Shown: positions 52,236 through 60,909, counted from the first letter of the stretch. The stretch: DNA of 64,000 nt from Paraburkholderia graminis C4D1M (GCF_000172415.1 NZ_ABLD01000019.1:62001-126000); one strand, 5' to 3'. The notes: generated by a model from the letters alone, not told the origin. Translations and numbers: made by a program.

Positions 52236-53168
52236 TCAGAAGCTAACGTTGTCTCCGCCCTTCAGGTGCAGCATCTCCCTCGCTTCGTCCGGCGTTGCGA
52301 CTTCCAGCGAGAACTCGTTAAGCATGCGCGTTATCTTGACAACTTGATCCGCATTACTTCTCGCAAGCTGGCCTCGTTCGATATACAGGCTGTCTTCAAG
52401 CCCCACGCGGACGTTTCCTCCCATAAGAGCCGACTGTGCTGCCACCGGCATCTGATGGCGGCCCGCAGCAAGAACGGACCAGATGTAGTCAGTACCGAAA
52501 AGACGGTCCGCGGTACGTCGCATGAATACAACGTTGTCCGCCTCAGGCCCAATTCCGCCCAAGATGCCGAACACACTCTGAATAAAGAGGGGCGGTTTAA
52601 CGAGTCCCTTATCGAGAAAATACGCGAGGTTATATAGATGCCCGATGTCATAGCATTCGTGTTCGAACCGAGTGCCGTGGTCGGTCATCAACTCATAGAT
52701 TCTTGCGATGTCTCGGAACGTGTTGCGAAAGATGAATGCCTCGCTCGCCAGTAGGTATTCCTTCTCCCACGGAAATTTCCATTCAGAAATCTTCCCAGCG
52801 AGCGGATGCATTGAGAAGTTAATCGAGCCCATGTTCAGCGAGCACATCTCGGGATGAAACTTGAGCGCTGCCGCGAGCCGGTCTTCAACTGTCATTTCGG
52901 GACTACCGCCCGTTGTCAGGTTAATGACGGCGTTCGTACGTTCCTTAATAACTGGCAGAAACTTCGAGAAAATCTCTGGATTGCCGGTGGGGGCGCCCGT
53001 CTCCGGGTCGCGTGCGTGAAGATGAAGGATTGATGCACCTGCTTGGGCCGCGGCAATCGCCTGCTCTGCGATGTCCTCGGGCTTATACGGCAGGTAGTCG
53101 GAAAGCGTAGGGGTGTGAATCGCGCCTGTCACGGCACAAGTGACAATGACTTTACGCTGCTTTTTCAT
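52236..53168 (-). CDS. Beta-keto acid cleavage enzyme (BKACE, DUF849)
   Basis: A 310-residue zinc TIM-barrel enzyme. Members join a beta-keto acid to acetyl-CoA and release acetoacetate plus the shortened acyl-CoA. Zinc-binding His49 and His51 are in ILHLHARDPETG and the later glutamate is in RVGLEDSLY. AGGAG precedes the ATG. The promoter at 53252-53280 contains a GTATATAC operator shared with the divergent symporter/hydratase/CoA-transferase operon, so these genes form one catabolic unit. The beta-keto acid cannot be told from sequence; known family substrates include dehydrocarnitine, 3-keto-5-aminohexanoate and 3-ketoadipate-like acids. A broken copy is at 38380. Confidence 0.92.
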   Translation of the reverse strand: MKKQRKVIVTCAVTGAIHTPTLSDYLPYKPEDIAEQAIAAAQAGASILHLHARDPETGAPTGNPEIFSKFLPVIKERTNAVINLTTGGSPEMTVEDRLAAALKFHPEMCSLNMGSINFSMHPLAGKISEWKFPWEKEYLLASEAFIFRNTFRDIARIYELMTDHGTRFEHECYDIGHLYNLAYFLDKGLVKPPLFIQSVFGILGGIGPEADNVVFMRRTADRLFGTDYIWSVLAAGRHQMPVAAQSALMGGNVRVGLEDSLYIERGQLARSNADQVVKITRMLNEFSLEVATPDEAREMLHLKGGDNVSF

Positions 53169-53240
53169 GGCGGCTCCTGATTGATTGCAACCTGACAGCG
53201 CAGGTCCTGTTGGTGTTTACACCAAGTGATGCGAATTGCT

Positions 53241-53280
53241 TTGATGACGCGATATTGCGTGTATATACTCGCATTGTCAA
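53241..53280. promoter_or_regulatory. Divergent overlapping promoters around one GTATATAC operator
   Basis: Minus strand: TTGACA (53275-53280), 17 bp, CAATAT (53252-53257), toward BKACE. Plus strand: TTGATG (53241-53246), 17 bp, TATACT (53264-53269), toward DUF485/symporter. Both enclose TGCGTGTATATACTCG (53256-53271). One bound dimer would block both directions. Spacing and boxes are read directly; repression is inferred. Confidence 0.65.
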
Positions 53281-53369
53281 CGGTGTTTACGCGAGTACAA
53301 CGCATACACGGGAGACGCAGCGCAATGAAGTCAGCGCGTCACGAAAACATTGAGGCAAAGGAGGCGGAG

Positions 53370-53744
53370 ATGCACCCGACAGAGTTTGGAAACCTTGAGT
53401 TCGATCGGCTGGAATCGGCAGGAGGAGTGGAAGAGTCGACGGAGCTTGTTGCGAAGACGTGGGAGTTGGCTAAGACCCGCAACCGGTTCGTCTGGCCGCT
53501 GCTTGTGGGGGCGCTCGCTATCTACTTTGGTTTGTTGATTTTGGTCCTGTCATCGCCCGCTGCGATGAGCCAGTCTCTGTATGGTGAGATCAACATCGGT
53601 CTGGCAGCAGTCGCTGCGCAGCTGCTTGTAACGGTGGCTGCATTCTGGGCCTACTGCACGTGGGCGGCCGCGAAGTTCGACGCACGCGCGGCCTCTTTGA
53701 GGTTGCATGCGCAGCAAGCTACTCGCGGGGTCCAACATGTCTAA
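53370..53744 (+). CDS. DUF485 small membrane protein (YjcH-like)
   Basis: A 124-residue protein with two membrane helices (FVWPLLVGALAIYFGLLILV and INIGLAAVAAQLLVTVAAFW) and the FVWPL/WAAAKFD pattern of DUF485. These proteins are usually encoded just before ActP-type solute:sodium symporters, as here, and are thought to assist them. The ATG at 53370 has AAAGGAGG five bases upstream; an ATG at 53325 is in frame but weaker. It overlaps the symporter start by 8 bp. Confidence 0.85.
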   Translation: MHPTEFGNLEFDRLESAGGVEESTELVAKTWELAKTRNRFVWPLLVGALAIYFGLLILVLSSPAAMSQSLYGEINIGLAAVAAQLLVTVAAFWAYCTWAAAKFDARAASLRLHAQQATRGVQHV

Positions 53745-55323
53745 TTTCATGTCTGGCGGCGGCGTCCGGATTGCTGCATTCGCCGCGTTCATTCTGCTCA
53801 GTCTGCTGCTGACGAGTTGGGCTTCGCGTCGGTCAAAGGGAGCAGCTGGATTCTTTGTTGCAGGGCGCAATCTCACGCCCATGCAAAATGGGCTCGCGAT
53901 TTCGGGTGACTTCATGTCCGCCGCGTCGTTCTTGGGGGTAACGGGACTCGTGGCGCTGTTCGGATTTGACGGCCTCGTTTATCAGGTCGGGTTTATCGTC
54001 GGTTGGTTGATGATCATGCTGATTGTCGCCGAGCCGGTGCGCAACTGCGGCAAATACACTTTGTCGGACGTTGTTGCGCTTCGTCTGCCATCGGCATCCG
54101 TGCGGGGGGCAACTGCCGCGTCGTCGCTGCTCATTGCTCTGGCCTATCTGCTTGCGCAACTCGTGGGTGCTGGCGCGCTCGCAAGCCTCCTGCTGCCGAT
54201 TGGCACGGATGCAGCAGTGATTCTGATTGGCGTGCTCATGATCGCCTATGTGCTGTTCGGCGGCATGGTCGGAGCGACGTACGTTCAGATCGTCAAAGCT
54301 GTCCTCGTATGGTCTGCGGCAGCTTTTCTGCTGGTGCTAGCGCTCGCACATTTCTCGTTTGACGTTGGGGCGATGTTCACCAAGGCTAAAGCCTCTTCGC
54401 TGCATCCGGATCACTATCTGATTCCGGGGGCATACCTCAAAAATCCTCTGGACACTGTTTCGCTCGCGTTCGCTCTCGCTCTTGGAACGGCTGGGCTCCC
54501 GCACGTCATGACACGTTTCTACACGGTACCGTCGGCGGTCGACGCAAGGCATTCGGCAAAGATCGCACTCGTTGTCATGACATCATTCGCAATCATGGTC
54601 TGCCTCTTAGGCTTCGCAGCGTGCGCAATCGTCGGTCCGCAGTCGATCCTCCAATCAAACAAGGCAGGTAATAGCGCAATAACACTGCTCGCTGTCTCGT
54701 TGGGCGGCGGCGTGGGATCGTTCGGCGGGGAAATGTTGCTTGCCTGTGTATCCGCGATCGCGTTCGCGACAATCCTCGCGGTTGTGTCTGGCATCATGAT
54801 TTCCTCTGCATCGACGATTGCCCACGACATTTTTGCAATGCTGGTCTTCCGTAACGACGCGCAGGACAAGCGTCAGGTTCGTGTGGCCAAGATTGCGACC
54901 GTGACGTTTGGGGTAGTCGCAATCTGCCTCGCGCTGGCAGTGAAGTCCTTGAACGTCGCGTTTCTTGTCGGACTTGCTTTTGTCATTGCCGCCAGCGCGA
55001 ATCTGCCCGTCATTCTCATGACACTCTACTGGCGCCGCTTCACTGACGCTGGCGCCGTCGCGGCCGTGGTTGTTGGTGTTCTCTCTTCAATAGGACTCGT
55101 CCTTGTGGGACCGGCCGTCATTGGCGCACATGGCCTCGTCTTCAAAACTACAACGCCACTGATTTCTCTCGCCAATCCGGGAATTATCAGCATCCCTTGC
55201 GGCTTTCTGGCTGGTTGGCTCGTTTCGTTGATCACTTCTCAAAGAACGTCTGCCACTAGCTTCGAAGAGCAGCAGCTGCGGATGCTTAGCGGGTACGGTG
55301 CCGAGGAGGCGGTCGAGCACTAA
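53737..55323 (+). CDS. Sodium:solute symporter (ActP-like)
   Basis: A 528-residue SSS-family transporter with about 13 membrane helices. GFFVAGRNLTPMQNGLAISGDFMSAASFLG and SLAFALALGTAGLPHVMTRFYTVP are typical of the acetate/short-chain monocarboxylate ActP branch. The start at 53737 overlaps the DUF485 stop; an ATG at 53707 is in frame but lies further inside DUF485. It probably imports the small carboxylate degraded by the enoyl-CoA hydratase, CoA-transferase and BKACE of this locus. No copy of it remains in the decayed duplicate. Confidence 0.9.
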   Translation: MSNFMSGGGVRIAAFAAFILLSLLLTSWASRRSKGAAGFFVAGRNLTPMQNGLAISGDFMSAASFLGVTGLVALFGFDGLVYQVGFIVGWLMIMLIVAEPVRNCGKYTLSDVVALRLPSASVRGATAASSLLIALAYLLAQLVGAGALASLLLPIGTDAAVILIGVLMIAYVLFGGMVGATYVQIVKAVLVWSAAAFLLVLALAHFSFDVGAMFTKAKASSLHPDHYLIPGAYLKNPLDTVSLAFALALGTAGLPHVMTRFYTVPSAVDARHSAKIALVVMTSFAIMVCLLGFAACAIVGPQSILQSNKAGNSAITLLAVSLGGGVGSFGGEMLLACVSAIAFATILAVVSGIMISSASTIAHDIFAMLVFRNDAQDKRQVRVAKIATVTFGVVAICLALAVKSLNVAFLVGLAFVIAASANLPVILMTLYWRRFTDAGAVAAVVVGVLSSIGLVLVGPAVIGAHGLVFKTTTPLISLANPGIISIPCGFLAGWLVSLITSQRTSATSFEEQQLRMLSGYGAEEAVEH

Positions 55324-55370
55324 CGCCGGCACCCCTCGTTCAACTACACGTTATTTATAAAGGAAACAAG

Positions 55371-56150
55371 ATGACTTCACTTAATACCGAACCGATCCAA
55401 TTTGCGAAAGACGGCGACGTCGCCGTCATCACAATGCAGTTCGCCCCGCACAACCTTGTGGGAAAAACGCTGTCAGAAGCGTTGATCGACAACCTGAAGC
55501 GTGCCGAAACAGAGAAGGCGCGAGCGGTCGTCATCAAAAGCGGATTGCGACATTTTTCGGCTGGAGCGGAGATGTCGCTTTTTGAAAACGCAGGCGCGCG
55601 TCGTAACGACGTTGACTTCGTCGGTGTCCTTCGCGCCTTCGATGAACTTCCGATCCCGATCATTTCCTCCGTCCATGGTATCGCCGTCGGCGGTGGATTT
55701 GAGATTGCCCTTGCTTCAGATCTGATTATCGCCGCAGCATCCGCCAAGATGGGCCTAGTCGAAGCGACGCTGGGGCTGCACCCTCTCATGGGGGGCGTGC
55801 AGCGCCTTATCGATCGCGTCGGTCTCGCTAGGGCGAAAGAAATCGTCTTGCTTGCTCGCAGGCACGACGCGGCGACGCTCGAGCGCTGGAACGTGATCAA
55901 TCGTGTCGTTCCCGACCCTGAACTGGAAGCTGTGACGATGTCGGTCGCTCGTGAGATTGCGGCTGGTCCGACCGTCGCTCATGCCGCCACCAAGCGGCTC
56001 GCTTCGCTTTACAGTAACAATGGGATGCGTGCAGCGGATGAGGGAATGGCCGATATCGCTGATGCAATCTACCGGACCGCTGACCTTCAGCGCGGTCTAG
56101 ACGCATTTGCAACGACGGGACCCGGTAGTGCGGTCTTTGAAGGCAACTGA
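55371..56150 (+). CDS. Enoyl-CoA hydratase/isomerase family protein
   Basis: A 259-residue crotonase-fold enzyme. The oxyanion-hole segments are LRHFSAGAEMSLF and SSVHGIAVGGGFEIALASDL; MGLVEATLGLHPLMGGVQRL corresponds to the second active-site region. The catalytic glutamates of classical hydratases fall at GGFEIAL and GLVEATL, so hydratase activity is plausible, but isomerase or hydrolase roles remain open. A good AAGGAAA site precedes the ATG. It lies 47 bp after the symporter and 13 bp before the CoA-transferase. A degraded copy is found at 40152. Confidence 0.9.
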   Translation: MTSLNTEPIQFAKDGDVAVITMQFAPHNLVGKTLSEALIDNLKRAETEKARAVVIKSGLRHFSAGAEMSLFENAGARRNDVDFVGVLRAFDELPIPIISSVHGIAVGGGFEIALASDLIIAAASAKMGLVEATLGLHPLMGGVQRLIDRVGLARAKEIVLLARRHDAATLERWNVINRVVPDPELEAVTMSVAREIAAGPTVAHAATKRLASLYSNNGMRAADEGMADIADAIYRTADLQRGLDAFATTGPGSAVFEGN

Positions 56151-56163
56151 AAACGAGGATGAC

Positions 56164-57384
56164 ATGAGCAAGGGGCCACTTTCGGGCATCAAGGTAATCG
56201 ACTTCTCGCGCGTGCTTGCGGGACCGCACTGCGCGAAGACGTTGCATGACCTCGGTGCCGATGTAATTAAGGTCGAGCCGCCGCGGCCTGATATTTCGCG
56301 TTCGGCGCTGCCGCAATACAATTCGATTTCGTATTACTATATCCAGCAAAATGCCGGAAAGCGCAACGTCAGCCTTGACCTAAATTACCCGGAAGCGCGG
56401 GAGATTGCGAAGAAGCTGATCAGTGAAGCTGATATTCTGGTTGAAAACTTTAGAGCAGGGACACTCGCTTTCTTCGGTCTTGACTACGAGTCCGTGCGCG
56501 AGATTAACCCGGGACTCATCTACGTCTCGATCAGCGGATATGGTCAAGGCGGCCCGCTGTCGCATCGCGCTGCCTATGCGCCGACTGTGCATGCAGAGTC
56601 GGGGTTCACGTCCACTTTCCTCTCCCATTTGGGAGACGACCTCGCGCAAGACCGACACGATCCCTATTCGCACGCTGACATTTACACCGGTCTCGAAGCT
56701 ACCATAGGAGTGCTTGCAGCCTTGCATCGCCGTGGCGTGACAGGTGAGGGGCAGCATATCGACGTGGCAATGGCTGCTACCATGCTGACCATTAATGAAC
56801 GTGTGCACGTGGACTTGTCGGATGCTGATCTCGGGGCCGAACCTCCGGCGCTTGGCCCGTCATTCTCGCCATTCTTCCGAACGAGCACCGGCGAGAAGAT
56901 CACAATCGCTACGAGCGTCGTTGCCAGTCTGTCGTTCCCCCTCTACATCGGCGCAATGCGACGCGCGGACCTTGCGCGCGATCCACGTTTCCAGACGCCG
57001 GAACTTCGCAAAAAAAATCTTGCCGAGTTTCATCAAATCGTACAGGACTGGATCCTTACGTTCGATAGCCTTGCGGCGTTGGACGCTCAACTGGACGAGG
57101 CCAAGCTGGCGTTCGGCGTCGTTAGAGACATCAAGGATTTCGCCGAATCAGAGTGGGCACGATGGTGGGGTGCGACCGAAGCTATCGATGACCGCGCGGG
57201 CGGCACAGCACGTGTGCCGGGGAAGCCGTGGCGATTTTCGGCCAATGAGCTCGAGCATCCCGGGATTCCCGCCTTCCGCGGAGAACATAACGGCGAAGTG
57301 CTTCGCGAGTTGGGCTACAACTCGGAACAGATTGCTGAGCTGACTAGCCGGAACGTCATGACGAAAGACCCAGCTGTTCAGTAG
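56164..57384 (+). CDS. CaiB/BaiF family (class III) CoA-transferase
   Basis: A 406-residue class III CoA-transferase: LSGIKVIDFSRVLAGPHCAKTLHDLGADVIKVEPP, NAGKRNVSLDLNYPEAREIA, SGYGQGGPLSHRAAYAP and a C-terminal KPWRFSANELEHPGIPAFRGEH. At the usual catalytic aspartate region the sequence is RAAYAPTVHAESGF, with alanine where the family normally has Asp (as in PAYDDLIQ at 8018). This could mean an unusual mechanism or a shifted residue. GAGG precedes the ATG. It is the last gene before a strong terminator. The broken C-terminal copy is at 40860. Confidence 0.88.
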   Translation: MSKGPLSGIKVIDFSRVLAGPHCAKTLHDLGADVIKVEPPRPDISRSALPQYNSISYYYIQQNAGKRNVSLDLNYPEAREIAKKLISEADILVENFRAGTLAFFGLDYESVREINPGLIYVSISGYGQGGPLSHRAAYAPTVHAESGFTSTFLSHLGDDLAQDRHDPYSHADIYTGLEATIGVLAALHRRGVTGEGQHIDVAMAATMLTINERVHVDLSDADLGAEPPALGPSFSPFFRTSTGEKITIATSVVASLSFPLYIGAMRRADLARDPRFQTPELRKKNLAEFHQIVQDWILTFDSLAALDAQLDEAKLAFGVVRDIKDFAESEWARWWGATEAIDDRAGGTARVPGKPWRFSANELEHPGIPAFRGEHNGEVLRELGYNSEQIAELTSRNVMTKDPAVQ

Positions 57385-57394
57385 TCGCTGATCC

Positions 57395-57437
57395 AACGAA
57401 GAATCTCTGCGCCGGCTGGCAGAGATTCTTCGTTTTG
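57395..57437 (+). terminator. Strong Rho-independent terminator
   Basis: A perfect 16-bp stem: AACGAAGAATCTCTGC (57395-57410) and GCAGAGATTCTTCGTT (57419-57434), with an 8-nt loop, followed by TT. Placed 11 bp after the CaiB stop, it ends the symporter operon and separates it from marR. The T-run is short, but the symmetric A-rich side could also work for the opposite strand. Confidence 0.75.
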
Positions 57438-57518
57438 CACTGTCGTTTTGCACCGTCGATAACAAGATGCACTTGCGCGTAAATCAACTTTGACATGGAT
57501 CGACCTTGAGAGGCCCCG

Positions 57519-57968
57519 ATGGAATTGCTGCAATGTAACTGTTCGTTCTTGCGCAGTGCGACCCGTGCCCTTTCACTAGCGTACGACGAAGTGCTTAGAC
57601 CAAGCGGACTGCGTATCACTCAATTTTCCATGCTTGCGCGTGCGTCAGCAGTGGGGAAAATGTCGTTGAGTGAGTTGGCAGATTTGATGGCAATGGATCG
57701 CACAACACTGGGCCGTAATCTGCAACCACTCGAAAGGGAGGGCCTCGTACAGATCAACGTTGGGGATGACAAGCGTGAGAGACTTGTCAGCGTCACTCTG
57801 GAGGGGCGCAAGCTCTTGGCTTGCGCATTGCCCCTGTGGGAGAGCGTGCATCTGCGATTTGAGCAAAAGTTGGGGCAACGCGAATCTGAGGAGCTGCGGC
57901 ACACGCTCAAGAGGATTGTCAATGTAGGCAGGGAACTGTCTGCGGAGAATGAGACAGCCATTGGCTGA
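57519..57968 (+). CDS. MarR-family regulator, MELLQC subgroup (copy 2)
   Basis: A 149-residue close paralogue of the regulator at 41398, with the same MELLQCNCSFLRSATRAL start, the recognition region MSLSELADLMAMDRTTLGRNLQPLEREGLV and the wing GDDKRERLVSV. Nearly identical recognition helices imply both bind the same operator. GAGAGG precedes the ATG. Its own upstream region (57435-57518) shows no GTATATAC site, unlike copy 1, so the two copies may differ in autoregulation. It follows the intact catabolic operon. Confidence 0.9.
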   Translation: MELLQCNCSFLRSATRALSLAYDEVLRPSGLRITQFSMLARASAVGKMSLSELADLMAMDRTTLGRNLQPLEREGLVQINVGDDKRERLVSVTLEGRKLLACALPLWESVHLRFEQKLGQRESEELRHTLKRIVNVGRELSAENETAIG

Positions 57969-58254
57969 AGTGGCTCATTAGCGTCATCGACCGCGGATCG
58001 ACGCTCGACTCACGTCATCGAAGCTGGAGGCGGCGATGCAAGCACTAACCGACGGCTACATTGCACATCGCTACCGTATCCACTGATATGCGAGCTTCGT
58101 GGCCGTGGACGGCTTGGCCCGTACTTACCGGATAGTAGTCAGGGCAATGGTGGATCGCGCCTATACCTCTGTTGTCTGAAAACCCGGAGCGAAACCGGCA
58201 GTGGAGCGTCGCCCACCGCTTTGATTTGGCCAGCGCGTTTTCGCTGAGGTTCGG

Positions 58255-58644
58255 CTATTCGGGATTGCTCGCATCAAATTCCCGCAGTACCTCGGCAGCG
58301 TTTCGAAACGCTTCAACAGCTGCAGGCGCACCGGCATATATCGCACTGTGAAGCAAGACCTCGCGGATTTCAGTGACAGTCGCACCATTGTTAATGGCGC
58401 CACGTATATGGCTTTTCAGTTCGACGCCTTTGCCGAGAGCGGCAAGCATTGCGCATGTGCAGAGGCTCCGGGTCTTGAGATCAAGCCCGTCCCGTAACCA
58501 CGTCGTGCCCCACGCATGCTCATTGAGCCATTCCTGCAAAGGGCGGGAGAACGCGTCAGCAGACGAGATGGCACGCTCGACGAAGTCTGCCCCCATCACC
58601 TGGGTGCGGCGGGCCATACCGGCCTCTTGTGAACTGTTGCTCAT
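58255..58644 (-). CDS. Carboxymuconolactone decarboxylase family protein
   Basis: A 129-residue all-helical protein of the CMD/AhpD superfamily. Seen are FSRPLQEWLNEHAWGTTWLRDGLDLKTRSLCTCAMLAALG and the ELKSHIRGAINNGATVTEIREVLLHSAIYAGAPAAVEAF motif. It lacks the CxxC of AhpD peroxidases and so is closer to PcaC-like decarboxylases of the protocatechuate pathway, although many family members have other roles. GGAG precedes the ATG at 58644. It follows the porin gene on the same strand, 115 bp away. No gene is recognised in the 286 bp downstream of it. Confidence 0.85.
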   Translation of the reverse strand: MSNSSQEAGMARRTQVMGADFVERAISSADAFSRPLQEWLNEHAWGTTWLRDGLDLKTRSLCTCAMLAALGKGVELKSHIRGAINNGATVTEIREVLLHSAIYAGAPAAVEAFRNAAEVLREFDASNPE

Positions 58645-58759
58645 GATGTGCTCCGTAGTTGTCGCGTACATGGTCTATTAGCGCGTTCTTCGGGGGTCTG
58701 GACGCTGCCTCTTTGGCATCGGAGTGCAGGACCGAGCCGGCTTGCGTCTTCTGCGAGAA

Positions 58760-59941
58760 TCAAAACTTGTGACGAAGCCCAACGCGAGTCACGAGTTGCG
58801 AGTTCGCACCTGCGTTGCCGATGAAAGAAGGTGCGGAGCCGATCTCGGCCTGAACCTGGACAGAGCGACCGGCAACCGAGTTGCTGCCCGATGCCTTTTG
58901 ATAAACCGCCAGAAGGTAAATGTCGGTACGCTTCGACAGCGCGTAGTCAACCGCTCCATTGATCTGGTGCCATTTCCCTTCGAAACGGTCACTGAGGTCG
59001 GAGAATGTGTAGCCTAATCCGACATTGAGCGCAGCCGTGAACAGATATCGACCGCCAATTTCGTAATTGTTCAGTGTCGACGATCGACCCGCGAGCGGTT
59101 CCAGCTTTGTGCGCGTCCAGTTAGCCCATGCCAGGCCAGCGCCAATTGCATACCGGGTCCCGATGCCGAACGTTTCAAGGTCGCGGAGGCCTCCGGTATT
59201 TACGTTTGCGACGCTCACGCCAAACGGTGGTGTTGCTCCGTTGGGATAGCGAATATTGGTGTAGGCGGCGCCGATGCCGAAGGGGCCGTTCGTATAATTC
59301 GCACCGAAGCTATAGGCGCTAGACGAACCTTGAGTGGCCGTGGTGCCGGCGGTTGTCGTCGGCGCACCAGAAAAGTTCGTCGAGTTAGAGAAAGCGTACA
59401 TCCCGCCGAACGTCAATCCTGCAAAATTTGCGCTGCTGAACTTGACGGCATTGTTGAGACGACTCTGAACGAGCTGGTCGAGGTCGTTGATGTGATAAGC
59501 GTAATTGCCCGCAGGTGTTTGACTACCCATCGTGTACCCAGCGCCGAGAATATCGGTTGAAAGCGAGTACTGGCGGCCAAGCGTTAGGGAGCCGATTCCA
59601 TCCTTCACCAGACCGACGTACGCTTGGCGTCCGAACATCGCACCGCCTTGCCCCAGCGTGCCATCACCGCTGTTGAACCCATTCTCCAGCACAAACAGTG
59701 CTTTGAGGCCGCCCCCAAGGTCTTCGGCACCTCGAATTCCAAAGCGACTACCTTGCGAAACACCGTCACCATATTTCAGAACGCTGCCATGTCCTGTGAC
59801 GCTCGCTACCTTGCTGACGTATGTGATACCAGCGTCAATAACACCGTAAAGAGTCACGCTACTTTGTGCTTGACTATCGACAGGTAATGCGCTGGCAAGG
59901 CTGCCAGCGGCTGCCGCTGCAAAGAAGGTTTTCTTCATCAT
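58760..59941 (-). CDS. Outer-membrane porin (Gram-negative trimeric type)
   Basis: A 393-residue general porin of the Burkholderia type. A signal peptide (MMKKTFFAAAAAGSLASALP, cleavage near AQS) is followed by beta strands starting SVTLYGVIDAGITYVS, the loop-3-like region and a C-terminus ending VTRVGLRHKF with the terminal phenylalanine needed for assembly. GGAG precedes the ATG. A TTGACA promoter about 300 bp upstream has the GTATATAC operator in its spacer, so this porin is probably induced with the catabolic regulon as a selective entry route. Confidence 0.93.
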   Translation of the reverse strand: MMKKTFFAAAAAGSLASALPVDSQAQSSVTLYGVIDAGITYVSKVASVTGHGSVLKYGDGVSQGSRFGIRGAEDLGGGLKALFVLENGFNSGDGTLGQGGAMFGRQAYVGLVKDGIGSLTLGRQYSLSTDILGAGYTMGSQTPAGNYAYHINDLDQLVQSRLNNAVKFSSANFAGLTFGGMYAFSNSTNFSGAPTTTAGTTATQGSSSAYSFGANYTNGPFGIGAAYTNIRYPNGATPPFGVSVANVNTGGLRDLETFGIGTRYAIGAGLAWANWTRTKLEPLAGRSSTLNNYEIGGRYLFTAALNVGLGYTFSDLSDRFEGKWHQINGAVDYALSKRTDIYLLAVYQKASGSNSVAGRSVQVQAEIGSAPSFIGNAGANSQLVTRVGLRHKF

Positions 59942-60241
59942 GACGTCTCCGTTGATTCTTGTCTTGCTGTATGGTCGTTTTTCACAGCGCCAGTGTCTGC
60001 CCGCCCCAATTCCCAGTTCGCGCCGAAGACGCGAGAAGGGCGTACAGGCCTGCCTTCCACATCCTGATGCTGTCAGTGCCTATCGGCGAACAGCGCAGCA
60101 ATGTTGCCGGGGGCAGTCTCCGGCCCGCCCCGACACAACCGGGTCCCAGGTTTGAGCACTTCCCAAACTGCATCGCGAACTACCCCACGCTAACCGCGCT
60201 GTCACGAAACGAACATAGGCCGGTGTTCACATCGGAGTCGA

Positions 60242-60270
60242 ATAATCCGTGTATATACGCGCAATGTCAA
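60242..60270 (-). promoter_or_regulatory. Porin promoter with GTATATAC operator
   Basis: Minus strand: TTGACA (60265-60270), 17 bp, GATTAT (60242-60247). The spacer is GCGCGTATATACACG. Box positions and spacing equal those at 53252-53280 and 38725-38753. The leader between here and the porin start is about 300 bp and carries nothing else recognisable. Confidence 0.6.
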
Positions 60271-60708
60271 CTAGGAGTCTTGCTGATTAACGGCATGAGT
60301 AAAACGCGCCATGGGCCCAGCCTATGGGTCATGCCCGGGTGAATGCGACCCAGGGTACCTATATCTGCGCCAATCCGTCAGCGCCCGGTGCGGCATCATT
60401 CACCTTACAGCCCGATGTCGACGGTCCTGAGATCGAAAGCATTCGATGATGCGTTGTGTGTCGCCATCGCCGTGATCCGGCGCGATCTCGGGGACATGCT
60501 GGCACAGCGCCTTGCCCGTGCAGCGTCCTGTCGGCGGTTTGGCTCACAGGCGGCGAGCGCCCCAGAGCATGCTAAAGCTGCGCCAGCGCACAGGCATGCT
60601 AGGCGTTCAAGTTGTAGGGAGCGCTATCGGCGTCTCAGGCGCCGCAGATCCTGGGCCAACGACGGGTTGGTTCTTACACCCAATGCAAAACACCGGGAAG
60701 ACGATCAT

Positions 60709-60909
60709 GACCGAGCGACTGTTGACGTAATAGATGGCAGCGGCACAGTGCTGCACACGTATCCGATCACGCTGGGCGAGTCTAACAATGTTGACGACTC
60801 CGAATACCTGGCCAAAGCGCTGGAATCGGCAGCGCACGGCCAGCTTGTGCCGGACGCTGCGCTTGGTACCATTACGGCCAGGATTCACACGGGGCCGGCG
60901 GTCAGATGA
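60709..60909 (+). pseudogene. Frameshifted small conserved protein
   Basis: An ATG at 60709 opens MTERLLT and stops at once, but the next frame continues ATVDVIDGSGTVLHTYPIT and LAKALESAAHGQLVPDAALG to a stop at 60909. Removing one base after the fourth codon would give a single protein of about 66 residues resembling a small Burkholderia-type hypothetical family. It directly precedes another small frame (ATGA overlap). Low confidence; family resemblance is from memory. Confidence 0.35.
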
